A stretch of DNA of 64,000 nt from Planctomycetota bacterium (GTDB lineage: Bacteria; Planctomycetota; UBA1135; GCA-002686595), in NCBI GenBank assembly GCA_030746555.1, contig JASLMK010000130.1:62001-126000 (forward strand), read 5' to 3'. Both the position numbers and the translations under genes were made by a program. The notes below the pieces were generated by a model that saw only the letters and a list, made by a program, of their open reading frames with translations, did not search any database and was not told where the DNA came from. Shown here piece by piece: positions 26,282 to 34,072 of the stretch. Position 1 is the stretch's first letter. Each line of letters starts with the position of its first letter.

Positions 26282-27015
26282 GGGACCGTCACGGTGATCG
26301 AGGGCTGGTCCAGCCGGACGCGCGCCCACGCGACCCGCGACCACAGCGGAGTAGGGTTGGCCTCGACCAGACAGGTCGCCCGCGCGCCGGCGATGCGGAA
26401 GGTGTACTCGCCCGAAGCCTGGGGGATCTTGAGCTGGCCGCGTGCCAGGAGCTCGCCCTGGGGCGCGTGGCCGATCCCCAGGGCGAGGCTGGGGTCCTGG
26501 CCCTGACAGATGTCCTCGTCGGGACCGACGCACGGCCCGACTCGGCCGAAGGTGTTCTGCGCTCCGCCGATCTGCGCCAGGTCGCGCTGGCCGGCCGGGC
26601 CGCAGGGGGTCCCGCCGTAACCCGACCCCCACGGATCGGCCGAGGGGTTGGTGAAACCCGCCGGACGGTCGAACTCGTTCATGCCCGACGGCGCCGCCTC
26701 ACCCGCGGGCAGGTCGAAACTGACGGGGTTCCCCGCGTCCTGGCGGAGGTCGACGGCGAAGGACGCCAGCCCGAAGTTGTCCTCGGGGCTGACGCGGGCG
26801 CTGATCGTCCACTCGACGACGCTCCCCCCCGCCACGTCCGCGCCGTCCTGGGGCGAGGTCAGCTGGAAGGCCGCCAGGGGGCCATCGGGAACCGGGGAGC
26901 GGCCGAAGGGGGAGACGACCAGCAGGCACAAGGCCGCGGCGGCGATCGACGGAATCTGCTTCAAGGGGGGGGGACCGGCGAACCCTCGGGCGCCGCCGGA
27001 GGCGGCCGAGGGCAC
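26278..27015 (-). CDS. Exported beta-rich protein of unknown function
   Basis: 245 residues with a hydrophobic N-terminal segment (IPSIAAAALCLLVVSPFG) after an 18-residue Gly/Pro-rich head. The body has the look of an exported Ig/FN3-like planctomycete protein: DNFGLASFAVDLRQD, NPVSFDLPAGEA, FDRPAGFTNP, GYGGTPCGPAG, QIGGAQNTFG and GEYTFRIAGA. I recall homologues with these blocks near dockerin-type proteins but no known function. The stop overlaps the ASST-like start by 4 bases, so the two are translated from one mRNA and may act together at the surface. The GTG start is uncertain; a TAGGCT hexamer lies 31 bases upstream at 27047-27052. Confidence 0.7.
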   Translation of the reverse strand: MPSAASGGARGFAGPPPLKQIPSIAAAALCLLVVSPFGRSPVPDGPLAAFQLTSPQDGADVAGGSVVEWTISARVSPEDNFGLASFAVDLRQDAGNPVSFDLPAGEAAPSGMNEFDRPAGFTNPSADPWGSGYGGTPCGPAGQRDLAQIGGAQNTFGRVGPCVGPDEDICQGQDPSLALGIGHAPQGELLARGQLKIPQASGEYTFRIAGARATCLVEANPTPLWSRVAWARVRLDQPSITVTVP

Positions 27016-27046
27016 GCCGACCGACCGCGCGGGGCGGGGGATTCCC

Positions 27047-27052
27047 AGCCTA
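27047..27052 (-). promoter_or_regulatory. TAGGCT -10-like hexamer for the 26278-27015 / 24068-26281 operon
   Basis: The hexamer reads TAGGCT on the minus strand and sits 31 bases before the GTG at 27015. It is one of several TAGNNT boxes upstream of genes in this window. No clear -35 element is visible. Confidence 0.3.
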
Positions 27053-27129
27053 GCAGCACTCCCCGATTCCCGCTTGGGCGCCGCGCGCTGCGCCCGCGCG
27101 CCCGATCCCCGGCGGGCTTGGGCGCTCCC

Positions 27130-27849
27130 CTATGCGCCCAGAGCGTCGGTCAGGGCGTCGCCGGGGGCGACGTCCAGGGCACGACGGCCCGGGCGGAACA
27201 GGCGCGCGGGACCGCCGAACAGCTCTACGGACTCGCCGCGGACCACCAGGTGCGTCCCCTCCCAGAGACCGACGACCGGCCGCTCGTTCCACTGGTGGTA
27301 CTCGGCGATGCGGTCGTCGCGGGTCTCGCCGAAGTGCTCCTGGAGCTCGTCGCCGTCGCGCACCAGGACCTGCCCCGCGAAGTAGTGCGGGTTGATCTGG
27401 AAGTCGACCAGACCCAGGGTCTCGTGGGAGGCGGGCTGCACGATCGGCATGTCGTTGGTCGTGCACAGGGTTGGGCAGGCGACGTTGCTCCCGGCGCTGA
27501 CGCCCATGTACGGCATGCCCCCTGCCACCCGCCGGCGGATCGGCTCCAAGAGGCCGAGCCGCTGCAGGTGGTCGACGAGCAGGAAGGTGTTCCCGCCGCC
27601 CACGTAGATCGCCTCGGCCTGCTCGACCGCCGCGACCGGGTCTGTGGCCCGGTGCAGCCCGTCGAGCGGGAAGCCCGCGCCGAAGCCCTTCTCGGCCATG
27701 GCGCTCACGACGGCGTCGTGGTCCGCGACGGCGTAGGGAACGAACAAGATGCGCTCGACCCCCGCGAAGTGCTCGCGCATGGCCCCGAAGAGCAGCTCGC
27801 GGCGCTCGGGTTCCCGGTAGCCGCCGCTTCCCAACAGCAGTCTTCTCAT
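27130..27849 (-). CDS. pepE: Peptidase E (alpha-aspartyl dipeptidase, family S51)
   Basis: 239 residues, cytoplasmic, matching the usual PepE length of about 230. The catalytic triad sits where Salmonella PepE has Ser120, Asp135 and His157: here Ser118 (GVSAGSN), Asp133 (TTNDMP) and His155 (INPHYF), with identical spacing. The segment IYVGGGNTFLLVDHL is a family signature. The enzyme hydrolyses dipeptides with N-terminal aspartate. ATG 27849 starts MRRLLLGSGGY, exactly at the conserved first strand; the longer ORF to 28029 is Arg-rich and not conserved. It is divergent from the selenoprotein candidate at 28021. Confidence 0.9.
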   Translation of the reverse strand: MRRLLLGSGGYREPERRELLFGAMREHFAGVERILFVPYAVADHDAVVSAMAEKGFGAGFPLDGLHRATDPVAAVEQAEAIYVGGGNTFLLVDHLQRLGLLEPIRRRVAGGMPYMGVSAGSNVACPTLCTTNDMPIVQPASHETLGLVDFQINPHYFAGQVLVRDGDELQEHFGETRDDRIAEYHQWNERPVVGLWEGTHLVVRGESVELFGGPARLFRPGRRALDVAPGDALTDALGA

Positions 27850-27957
27850 GGGAGGGATCTTCGCCGGGCGGCCGTCCCTCGTCGAGCGCCGTGCCCCGTT
27901 TCCACGGGCGGTCCTTCGCGCCGACCGCGGGGGCATGTACCGCCCGGAGAAAAGGGG

Positions 27958-27963
27958 TAGGCT
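27958..27963 (+). promoter_or_regulatory. TAGGCT -10-like hexamer upstream of the 28021 gene
   Basis: TAGGCT lies 57 bases before ATG 28021 in the 171-base divergent region shared with peptidase E. It gives a leader of about 50 bases that contains the AAGGA ribosome site. The rest of this gap shows no other recognisable element. Confidence 0.3.
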
Positions 27964-28020
27964 CTCCCTTCCCCGCGGGCGATGGCCCGTTCCCGCCGCA
28001 ACCTCTTCAAGGAAACACCG

Positions 28021-28338
28021 ATGCGCCACCTGCCGACCACGCTGCTCTCCCTGGGGCTGGCCCTGGGGTTCGCCGGCCTCTGCGCCTGCACGAGCGAAGC
28101 GACCTACGAGGTCGAAGACGCCAAGACCGTCACCCTCGACATCACGGGCATGACATGAGAGGTCAACTGCCCCCCGGCGGTGCAGGATGCACTCGCCACC
28201 GTTGAAGGCGTCGAGGGCGTGGAGATCGACTTCGGCGCGAAGTGCGCCATCGTGACCTGCTCGTCCGACGCGGACACCGCGGCCCTCGTGGGCGCCCTCG
28301 AGGGCACGAAGTTCTCCGCAACCCTAGCGGGCGAGTAG
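28021..28338 (+). CDS. Candidate selenoprotein: HMA-domain lipoprotein with in-frame TGA (Sec46)
   Basis: Read through one TGA (28156-28158), the frame encodes 105 residues and ends at TAG 28336-28338. AAGGA lies 8 bases before ATG. The N terminus is a lipoprotein signal (lipobox LCAC, Cys23). Residues 36-104 have the beta-alpha-beta-beta-alpha-beta pattern of heavy-metal-associated domains. The metal motif reads GMT-U46-EVN-C50; homologues with a C-x-x-x-C form have Cys at the TGA position. After the TGA, coding character is unbroken (VEGVEGVEIDF, DTAALVGALEG). A 9-bp stem-loop with a GGA loop starts 17 bases after the TGA, where a bacterial SECIS element is expected. A TGC-to-TGA mutation or sequencing error is the alternative. 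Automated callers will stop at residue 45 or miss the gene. No sel genes lie in the window. Confidence 0.72.
28176..28197 (+). promoter_or_regulatory. SECIS-like stem-loop downstream of the in-frame TGA
   Basis: Nine pairs form: 28176-28178 with 28195-28197, G28179 with T28193 (wobble), and 28180-28184 with 28188-28192. C28194 is bulged and the loop is GGA (28185-28187). The loop begins 26 bases after the TGA, within the window normally required for SelB-dependent selenocysteine insertion, and has G in its first two positions. The apical sequence GGTGCAGGATGCAC closely resembles the E. coli fdhF SECIS apex as I recall it. Confidence 0.65.
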
Positions 28339-28346
28339 CCCGCGGC

Positions 28347-30116
28347 TCAGGAGTCCGACCGGACGGCCCGCCCCTCGCGGTAGCGCGAGAGGTGGGCCTC
28401 GAGCTTCCCGACGAACTCGTCCAAGAGCGGGTTGCCGTCCATCTTGCGGGCCTCGGCGATCGCCTTCTCCGCGGTCTCGGCGGCCTCGGCGAACTCCCCC
28501 GCCTCGGCCAGGGCGCCCGCCAGGATCTGCAGGGCGTTCGGGTCGAGGTAGCGCGTCCCCTCGCACAGCCAGCGCCCGATGCGCACGGCCTCCGCGCCGT
28601 CCCGCACCGCCTCGTCGGGGCAGGTGGCCAGGAGCCAGGCGAGCTGGCCGCGGGTGTAGGGGTCCATCGGGATCCGCGCGGCGCCCGTGCGCAGGGTCGT
28701 CGCGCTGGCGGCGAAGTCCCCCAGGTCCGCCTGGGCTCGGGCCAGGCTGGTGTAGGCCGAGGCGAGGTCGGGCTGCTCGGCCAGGACGCGCTCGAAGTCA
28801 GCGACCGCCAGCTCCAGGCTCCCCGCGCTCCCGTGCAGGACTCCCCGCTCGTAGCGAGCGCGGCTGAAGGTCGGGTGCGCCTCCAGGAGAGCGTCGAAGA
28901 CCTCCACCGCCTCGACCGTGCGCCCCAGCCCCTTGTGCCCCATGGCCAGGTTGAAGGTCGCGTCGGGCTGGTCGGGCATGGCCGCGGCGCTCTCGGCGAG
29001 CAGCTCGATCCCGCGCTCGGCTTCCCCGCGTTCCACCAGGAGCAAGCCCAACATGTTCGCCGCGGCGTGCAGGGTCGGCTCCAGCTCCAGGGCCCGCTCG
29101 ATGGACGCGACCGCCGCCTCGCCGTCGCCGCGACCGGCCAGCAGATTCCCCAGGGCCAGGTGCGTGCGCGCCTCGCCCGGCTCGAGCTCCAGGGCTTTGC
29201 GGTAGCTCTCCAGAGCGCCGTCGCCCAGTCCGGCCGTCTCCTGGCAGTGGGCCTGGGCCTCCCACAGGCGCGCGGAGTCCGGCTCGGCGCGGAGGGCCTC
29301 GGTCCAGATCGCCAGGGCGGCGCCCGGCTCGCCGCGCCGCAGGTGGCGCTCGCTCTGCGCCCGCCGCCAGCGCAGGCTGCGACCGTGGGCCCAGCCGAGG
29401 TGGTCGCGCTCGGGATCGGCGACCGGCTCCCGGTCGGCTCGCGCTCCCGCCCCCTCGGCGTGGCGCGCCGCCTCGGCCTCCTCGCCCAGACGACGCGCGA
29501 CCTCCGCGGCGAGGCCGTGGACCTCGTCGCTGCGCAGCGTCCCCTGGTGGGCCCGCGCGAGGTGTTCGCGCGCCAGGGCCGGCTCATCCCGTCCCAGGGC
29601 GACCTTCGCCAACCCCAGGTGCGCCGCGGTCAGGTCGGGGTCGAGCTCGAGGGCCCGCGTGAACGCGACCTCTGCCTCGTCGAGGCGCTCGAGCTGCAGG
29701 GCTCCGTGGCCGAGGTGGAAGTGCAGAGGCGCGTGCCCCTCGCGCAGGCGCGCGGCGCGCTCGAGTTGCTCGAGGGCCGCCGCCTGGGCGTCGATCCGCA
29801 GGGCGAGCCCCAGGAAGTAGGCCCAGCGGAACTCCTCGGGGGCGAGGCGCACCGCCTCGCGGTAGCAACCCAGGGCCTCGGGCACCATCGCGTGCACGTC
29901 GAAGGCGATCCCCAGCTCCCCCCAGGCGGCGGCCGAGGGAGCCGACTCCACCGCGGCGCTCCGCTCCGCGAGGAGGGCGGCGACGGCGGGCTCGAGGGCC
30001 TGCGCATCGATCTCGGGGGGAGCGAGCGCATCGGGAGCCCCGCCGCAGGCGGAGACGACGATCGCCAGGAGCGCGGACGGCAGAACAAAAGAGGAGAGCA
30101 CGGTGCTCTGGCGCAT
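28347..30116 (-). CDS. TPR-repeat lipoprotein
   Basis: 589 residues. The signal ends in a lipobox (VVSAC, Cys24). The remainder is a run of about ten to twelve TPR-like helix pairs with consensus blocks such as AFTRALELDPDLTAAHLGLA, SYRKALELEPGEARTHLALG and SIERALELEPTLHAAANMLG. TPR arrays mediate protein-protein contacts, and here probably in the periplasm. ATG 30116 overlaps the UnbV stop as TGATG; GTG 30119 (GTGA) is the alternative. Together with the upstream UnbV gene it is a TPR plus FG-GAP/UnbV pair, a combination often seen in planctomycetes and acidobacteria, suggesting a surface complex (inference). Confidence 0.85.
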   Translation of the reverse strand: MRQSTVLSSFVLPSALLAIVVSACGGAPDALAPPEIDAQALEPAVAALLAERSAAVESAPSAAAWGELGIAFDVHAMVPEALGCYREAVRLAPEEFRWAYFLGLALRIDAQAAALEQLERAARLREGHAPLHFHLGHGALQLERLDEAEVAFTRALELDPDLTAAHLGLAKVALGRDEPALAREHLARAHQGTLRSDEVHGLAAEVARRLGEEAEAARHAEGAGARADREPVADPERDHLGWAHGRSLRWRRAQSERHLRRGEPGAALAIWTEALRAEPDSARLWEAQAHCQETAGLGDGALESYRKALELEPGEARTHLALGNLLAGRGDGEAAVASIERALELEPTLHAAANMLGLLLVERGEAERGIELLAESAAAMPDQPDATFNLAMGHKGLGRTVEAVEVFDALLEAHPTFSRARYERGVLHGSAGSLELAVADFERVLAEQPDLASAYTSLARAQADLGDFAASATTLRTGAARIPMDPYTRGQLAWLLATCPDEAVRDGAEAVRIGRWLCEGTRYLDPNALQILAGALAEAGEFAEAAETAEKAIAEARKMDGNPLLDEFVGKLEAHLSRYREGRAVRSDS

Positions 30117-31792
30117 CACGAACCGGTTCCCTTTCGGAGCACGACGGTCTGGTCGCTGGTCGGGGGGGCGAAGGACTCCCCGCGGCCGTCGGGCCAGCGC
30201 ACGCGCAGGCCGTCGACCGGGGCGGTCAGGCCGAAGTATACGGCTCCGTCGCCGCTGGAGAGGTAACCCCTGCAGCGGGAGACGGTCCGGTGCTGGAGGC
30301 GGCCGCCGCTCTCCAGGAGCACGACGGCGCCGGGGACCTCGCGACCGAGCTTCGGGTCGAGGGCGACGACGGCCAGGGGCCGCCCGTGGCGGGGCGCCTC
30401 GTTCCGCAACAGGCGCACCGAGCCGTCGGCGAAGGTCAGGACGAGGTCGACGTCACCGTCGCGGTCGAGGTCTCCCGTCGCCAGGCCGCGCCCCACACCG
30501 GAAACGCTCAGGGCGCCGGCGCGGTCGCAGGAGAGCAGCTCGAAGCGGCACGCGCCCTGGTTCAGGAACAGGAGGCCCGCCTCGGCGTAGGCGGCCCAGT
30601 CGCCGCCGGCCGCGCTCGCCGGCGCCGGTCCGCGCTGGATCCGTCCGTCGGCCACGGCTAGGTCGAGGTCCCCGTCGAGCTCGAGGTCGAGCCAGTCCAC
30701 GCCGAACCCCGTGCGGTCGCTGCTGGCGGCCCCCAGGCCCGAGCCCGGCGTCTCGTCGGCGAAGCCGCCGCCCCGGCGCTGGCGGTAGAGGGTGTTGGTC
30801 TCCCCGGCGAGGTGGGTCAGGAGCCACTCCTCGCGCCCGTCGCCGTCCACGTCCCCGGCGGCGACGCCCATGCCGGCCTCCGCGCGGCCGACGCCGTTGA
30901 ACGCCAGACCGAGGGCGAGGGCGCGCTCCTCGAAGCGCCCCGGCGCGACCTGCAGCCAGGCGAAGTTCGCCTCGCCGTCGTTGGCGACGAAGGCGTCGAC
31001 CCGCCCGTCCCCGTCGAGGTCGCCCAACCCCAGGCCCAGCCCCTTGCCCGCGCGGGCCCCGATGCCCGCCTCGGCGCTCACGTCGCGGAAGGTCCCGTCT
31101 CCCTGATTGCGATAGAGGACGTCGGGCAGGCCGTCGAAGCGCTGCGGCCCCGGGAAGTCGGTCAGCCCGTCCGAACCGCGACGCGCGGCGTCGTGGTCGT
31201 AGGCGAGGTAGCGGGTCACGAACAGGTCGAGGAATCCGTCGCCGTCGTAGTCGACGAAGCCCGCCGAGGCCCCCCAGCCCGCGGTCGCTACGCCCGCCTC
31301 CTCGGAGACGTCTTCGAACCGGCCGCCGCCGAGGTTGCGGAGCAGGCGGTCGGGGCCGAGGTTGGTCACGTACAGGTCGAGGTCCCCGTCGTTGTCGACG
31401 TCGCCGACCGCGACGCCCATGCCGCAGCCGGTGTCGGCGGCGCCCCCTCCGCCCTCGGCCGGAACGAACTGCCCGTCGGCCTCCTGTCGCAGCAGCAGGT
31501 TCGGCGCTCCTGAGCCCGCGGCGCCGCCCCGGACCAGGTACAGGTCGAGGTCGCCGTCGCCCTCGAGGTCGAACAGGGCGCAGCCGCCGCCCATGCTGTC
31601 GGCCATGTGGAACTCGCGAGAGAAGGGCCGGTGGGCGAGGCCGTCGAGGCCGACGGCGGCGGTCGCGTCGACCAGCCAGGGCGCCTGCGCGCCCGGCGTA
31701 CCGCCACAAGCGGCGCAGGCCGCCAGGGCGAGCGCGGCAGGGTGCGCGGGGGAGGTGGGGCGCGCGTGCGAGGAGGGAGGGCGGACCGTCAA
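30116..31792 (-). CDS. FG-GAP/VCBS repeat lipoprotein with ASPIC/UnbV domain
   Basis: 558 residues from TTG 31792, preceded by GGGAG about 5 bases upstream. This start gives a lipoprotein signal (HPAALALAAC). The GTG at 31870 would leave only 3 bases to the divergent gene start and encodes an Arg-rich head, so it is less likely. FG-GAP blades with Asp-rich calcium loops follow: DLEGDGDLD, DVDNDGDLD, DYDGDGFLD, DLDGDGRVD, DVDGDGREE, DLELDGDLD and DLDRDGDVD. A C-terminal UnbV domain ends VDGLRVRWPDGRGESF. It is a paralogue of the 15122-16777 protein, with the shared segment GLGAASSDRTGFGVDWLDLELDG versus GLGAASLAHTGFG. It is coupled to the TPR lipoprotein gene. Confidence 0.83.
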   Translation of the reverse strand: MTVRPPSSHARPTSPAHPAALALAACAACGGTPGAQAPWLVDATAAVGLDGLAHRPFSREFHMADSMGGGCALFDLEGDGDLDLYLVRGGAAGSGAPNLLLRQEADGQFVPAEGGGGAADTGCGMGVAVGDVDNDGDLDLYVTNLGPDRLLRNLGGGRFEDVSEEAGVATAGWGASAGFVDYDGDGFLDLFVTRYLAYDHDAARRGSDGLTDFPGPQRFDGLPDVLYRNQGDGTFRDVSAEAGIGARAGKGLGLGLGDLDGDGRVDAFVANDGEANFAWLQVAPGRFEERALALGLAFNGVGRAEAGMGVAAGDVDGDGREEWLLTHLAGETNTLYRQRRGGGFADETPGSGLGAASSDRTGFGVDWLDLELDGDLDLAVADGRIQRGPAPASAAGGDWAAYAEAGLLFLNQGACRFELLSCDRAGALSVSGVGRGLATGDLDRDGDVDLVLTFADGSVRLLRNEAPRHGRPLAVVALDPKLGREVPGAVVLLESGGRLQHRTVSRCRGYLSSGDGAVYFGLTAPVDGLRVRWPDGRGESFAPPTSDQTVVLRKGTGS

Positions 31793-31843
31793 GCGCTCCC
31801 GAGGATAGCGGCCCGCGTCCCTCGACGCTCCCGGGAGGGGCGC

Positions 31844-31849
31844 TAGAAT
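31844..31849 (+). promoter_or_regulatory. TAGAAT -10-like hexamer for the 31874 gene
   Basis: TAGAAT lies 24 bases before ATG 31874. A TCGACG element at 31822-31827, 16 bases further upstream, could be a weak -35. The 81-base divergent region also serves the UnbV gene on the other strand. Confidence 0.35.
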
Positions 31850-31873
31850 CGCCGCTCGCGCCGCCCCCACCCC

Positions 31874-32497
31874 ATGCCCAACGCCCCCGCTCCCGCTCCC
31901 GCCGGCCGCACCTTCGCGGCGGTGCTCGCAACGGGCCTGCTCCTGGCCGCGCCCGCCTGCTCACCGGACCCCCGGCACACGCCGCCTCCCGCCGCGGGAG
32001 CCGCACAGCTCGCCGAGCTCGGCGAGCTGCTCGCTCGCACGAGCGACCTCGGCAGCGAGGTGGCCGACGAGGAGCGGATCCTGCTCGAGTCCCTGCTCCT
32101 CGACATCCTGCCCGCCACCGGGCAAGGCGACTCCAGCGGGCACGAGTGGCAGGTGCGCTTCGACACCCAGTTCCGCTACGCGGAGCTGTTCTGGGCGCGC
32201 ACGAGCGATCACGTGCCCCAGGCCCGCATCCACCTGCGCTACCGCTCGGACCTGACCGAAGAGCAGCGCGCGGGTTGGGGCGAGGAAGAGCTCCTGTACC
32301 GGCCGGCGTCTTCGGGGACGGGGAGGGAGGAGCGCGCGCCTCTCTCGTTCCCGGCCATCCCCGCCGCCAAGCACTACTTCGTCCTGGTTGGCGCCGTCGA
32401 GCTGCGCGCCAGCGCCCTGACCGCCGAGTGGGCGAACCCGGCGCGCCTCAAGGTGCTGTTGCGCACCTTCCCACTCGAGGAGATCGCGCGCTTCTGA
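31874..32497 (+). CDS. Putative lipoprotein of unknown function
   Basis: 207 residues. The N terminus (TFAAVLATGLLLAAPACSPDP) is a signal with a possible lipobox cysteine, followed by a Pro-rich linker. The body mixes an acidic helical part (AQLAELGELLARTSDLGSEVADEERILLESLLLDIL) with a beta part (WQVRFDTQFRYAELFW, HYFVLVGAVELRASAL). I do not recognise a family. ATG 31874 is the first start; the SDR gene begins 24 bases after the stop, so both may be on one mRNA. Confidence 0.65.
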   Translation: MPNAPAPAPAGRTFAAVLATGLLLAAPACSPDPRHTPPPAAGAAQLAELGELLARTSDLGSEVADEERILLESLLLDILPATGQGDSSGHEWQVRFDTQFRYAELFWARTSDHVPQARIHLRYRSDLTEEQRAGWGEEELLYRPASSGTGREERAPLSFPAIPAAKHYFVLVGAVELRASALTAEWANPARLKVLLRTFPLEEIARF

Positions 32498-32521
32498 CCC
32501 CCGGCTCCCGCCCCCACGAGC

Positions 32522-33262
32522 ATGAACCTCGCCATCGTCACCGGAACCAGCCGCGGCATCGGAGCCGCCGTCGCCCGCGAGCTCACGGCGCGGGGCTGGA
32601 GCGTGATGGGCTGCGCCCGGGGGCCCGCCGCCGACGGCCTGGCGGGCGCGCGCTACCACCACAGGGAGCTCGACCTGTCCGACGCAGCGGCCGTCGAGGA
32701 GTGGTTCGAGGGCGAGTTCCTGGCCGTCTCGCGCCTCGCCGAGGCGGGGCGCGTGGGTCTGGTGAACAACGCCGCCGTGCTGGCCTGCAGCCTCGTGCGC
32801 GACGTAGACCTCGCCACGGCGGCCCGCGCCCTCTCCGTCAACGTCGCCGTCCCCGTCTGGCTCACCGGGCTGGTCCTGCGCCACGCTCCCCCTTGTCCGG
32901 TGCGCGTCGTCGACCTCTCCTCGGGAGCCGCCACCTCCCCCGTGGCCGGCTGGGCGACCTACTGCGCGAGCAAGGCCGCCCTGCACATGGCGGGCGAAGT
33001 GCTGGCGGCCGAGCTAGAGCAGGCCCCCGGCCTCGCCGGGCGAGACCTGCGCGTGGTCTCCTACGCGCCGAACGTCGTCGACACCGCCATGCAGGACGAG
33101 CTGCGTGCCCTCGGCGCCGGGAGCTTCCCGCGCCGTGAGGAGTTCGTCGCCATGAAGCGCGAGGGCCTGCTCGTGCAGGCTGCCGGCCCCGCGCGAGAGA
33201 TTGCCGACCTCTTGGAGCGCGAGGGCCTGCCTCCCCACTCGACCCTGCGGTTCGAACCCTGA
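32522..33262 (+). CDS. Short-chain dehydrogenase/reductase (classical SDR)
   Basis: 246 residues, cytoplasmic. Cofactor motif VTGTSRGIG (residues 6-14), LVNNAAVL, then the catalytic Ser (VDLSSGAA) and Tyr-x-x-x-Lys (YCASKAALH). The NNAA form and the PNVVDTAMQ segment after the active site resemble benzil reductase/sepiapterin reductase-like SDRs. The substrate is not predictable. The start is ATG directly at the first beta strand. The intergenic region to 33340 has a 6-bp hairpin (33299-33304 with 33316-33321) just before the next promoter. Confidence 0.87.
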   Translation: MNLAIVTGTSRGIGAAVARELTARGWSVMGCARGPAADGLAGARYHHRELDLSDAAAVEEWFEGEFLAVSRLAEAGRVGLVNNAAVLACSLVRDVDLATAARALSVNVAVPVWLTGLVLRHAPPCPVRVVDLSSGAATSPVAGWATYCASKAALHMAGEVLAAELEQAPGLAGRDLRVVSYAPNVVDTAMQDELRALGAGSFPRREEFVAMKREGLLVQAAGPAREIADLLEREGLPPHSTLRFEP

Positions 33263-33321
33263 GACGGCGAGAGCCGGGACGCCCAACCCGAACGCGAGCC
33301 CCGCTCGGAGCGGTTGCGGGG

Positions 33322-33327
33322 TATGAT
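33322..33327 (+). promoter_or_regulatory. TATGAT -10-like hexamer 12 bases before ATG 33340
   Basis: TATGAT is preceded by GGGG and followed by 12 bases to ATG 33340. The implied leader is about 5-6 bases, too short for a ribosome site, and none is seen. No convincing -35 box is present. Confidence 0.4.
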
Positions 33328-33339
33328 CGAGTTCCCCCG

Positions 33340-34005
33340 ATGGAAACCCGTCACGAGCAACAAGCCGTGATCGTCGAGCGCTACACACGGGGGGAGGAGA
33401 TCGCGCACGGCGTCACGCACGGAGTAGGCGCCCTCTTGAGCGTCGCGGGCCTGACCCTGCTGGTGACCCTGACGATCCTCCGCGAGGACACGTGGGCCAT
33501 CGTCGGCTGCAGCATCTTCGGCGCGACCCTCGTGGTGCTCTACACGGCCTCGACGCTCTACCACTCGATCCTCTCGCCGCGCATCAACCACGCCCTGCGG
33601 ATCCTCGACCACGCCGCGATCTACCTCCTGATCGCCGGCACCTACACGCCGTTCATGCTCCACGTCCGAGGCCCCTGGGGCTGGAGCCTGTTCGGCCTGG
33701 TGTGGGCCCTGGCCATCGCCGGCGTCGTGTTCAAGGTCGCCTCCCCGCGCCGCTTCCGCGAGGCGTCCCTGGCCTCCTACGTCTTCCTGGGCTGGCTCGC
33801 CGTGGCTTGCCTCCCCCTGCTCGTCGAGCACCTCGACTCCCCCGGTCTCAAGCTGCTCCTCGCGGGCGGCCTGGCCTACACCGGCGGGGTCGTCTTCTAC
33901 TCCTGGCGCAGCCTGCCCTACCACCACGCCATCTGGCACCTGTGCGTCCTGCTCGGCAGCGCCCTGCACTTCTTCTCGGTCCTGAGCCTGGTCCAGGCGC
34001 GCTGA
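33340..34005 (+). CDS. trhA: Hemolysin III / PAQR family membrane protein
   Basis: 221 residues with seven predicted membrane segments, the usual size for TrhA/HlyIII. Family motifs are present: EEIAHGVTHGVGALLS at the N terminus, STLYHS, RILDHAAIYLLIAGTYTPF, and HHAIWHLCVLLGSALHFF at the C terminus, which hold the conserved His and Asp residues that bind a metal in this superfamily. In bacteria the protein affects membrane fluidity and lipid homeostasis; direct haemolytic action is doubtful. It is a stand-alone gene with its own near-leaderless promoter. Confidence 0.9.
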   Translation: METRHEQQAVIVERYTRGEEIAHGVTHGVGALLSVAGLTLLVTLTILREDTWAIVGCSIFGATLVVLYTASTLYHSILSPRINHALRILDHAAIYLLIAGTYTPFMLHVRGPWGWSLFGLVWALAIAGVVFKVASPRRFREASLASYVFLGWLAVACLPLLVEHLDSPGLKLLLAGGLAYTGGVVFYSWRSLPYHHAIWHLCVLLGSALHFFSVLSLVQAR

Positions 34006-34072
34006 GCGGGCCCGCACCCCTTGCCCGGGGAGTTCGCAAGGGCGAGGATCCACACACGGTGTGCTTGCGGCC

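Noticed and set aside
28168-28185. Alternative SECIS hairpin using CTGC (28167-28170) with GCAG (28182-28185)
   Set aside because: Only 4 contiguous pairs with a mismatch and a C-rich loop; the 28176-28197 hairpin is longer and has the required G-rich loop.
28141-28338. Pseudogene explanation for the in-frame TGA
   Set aside because: Not fully excluded, but the frame after the TGA keeps coding character and the HMA pattern, the TGA lies exactly at a Cys site, and a SECIS-like hairpin follows. Selenoprotein is the better explanation.
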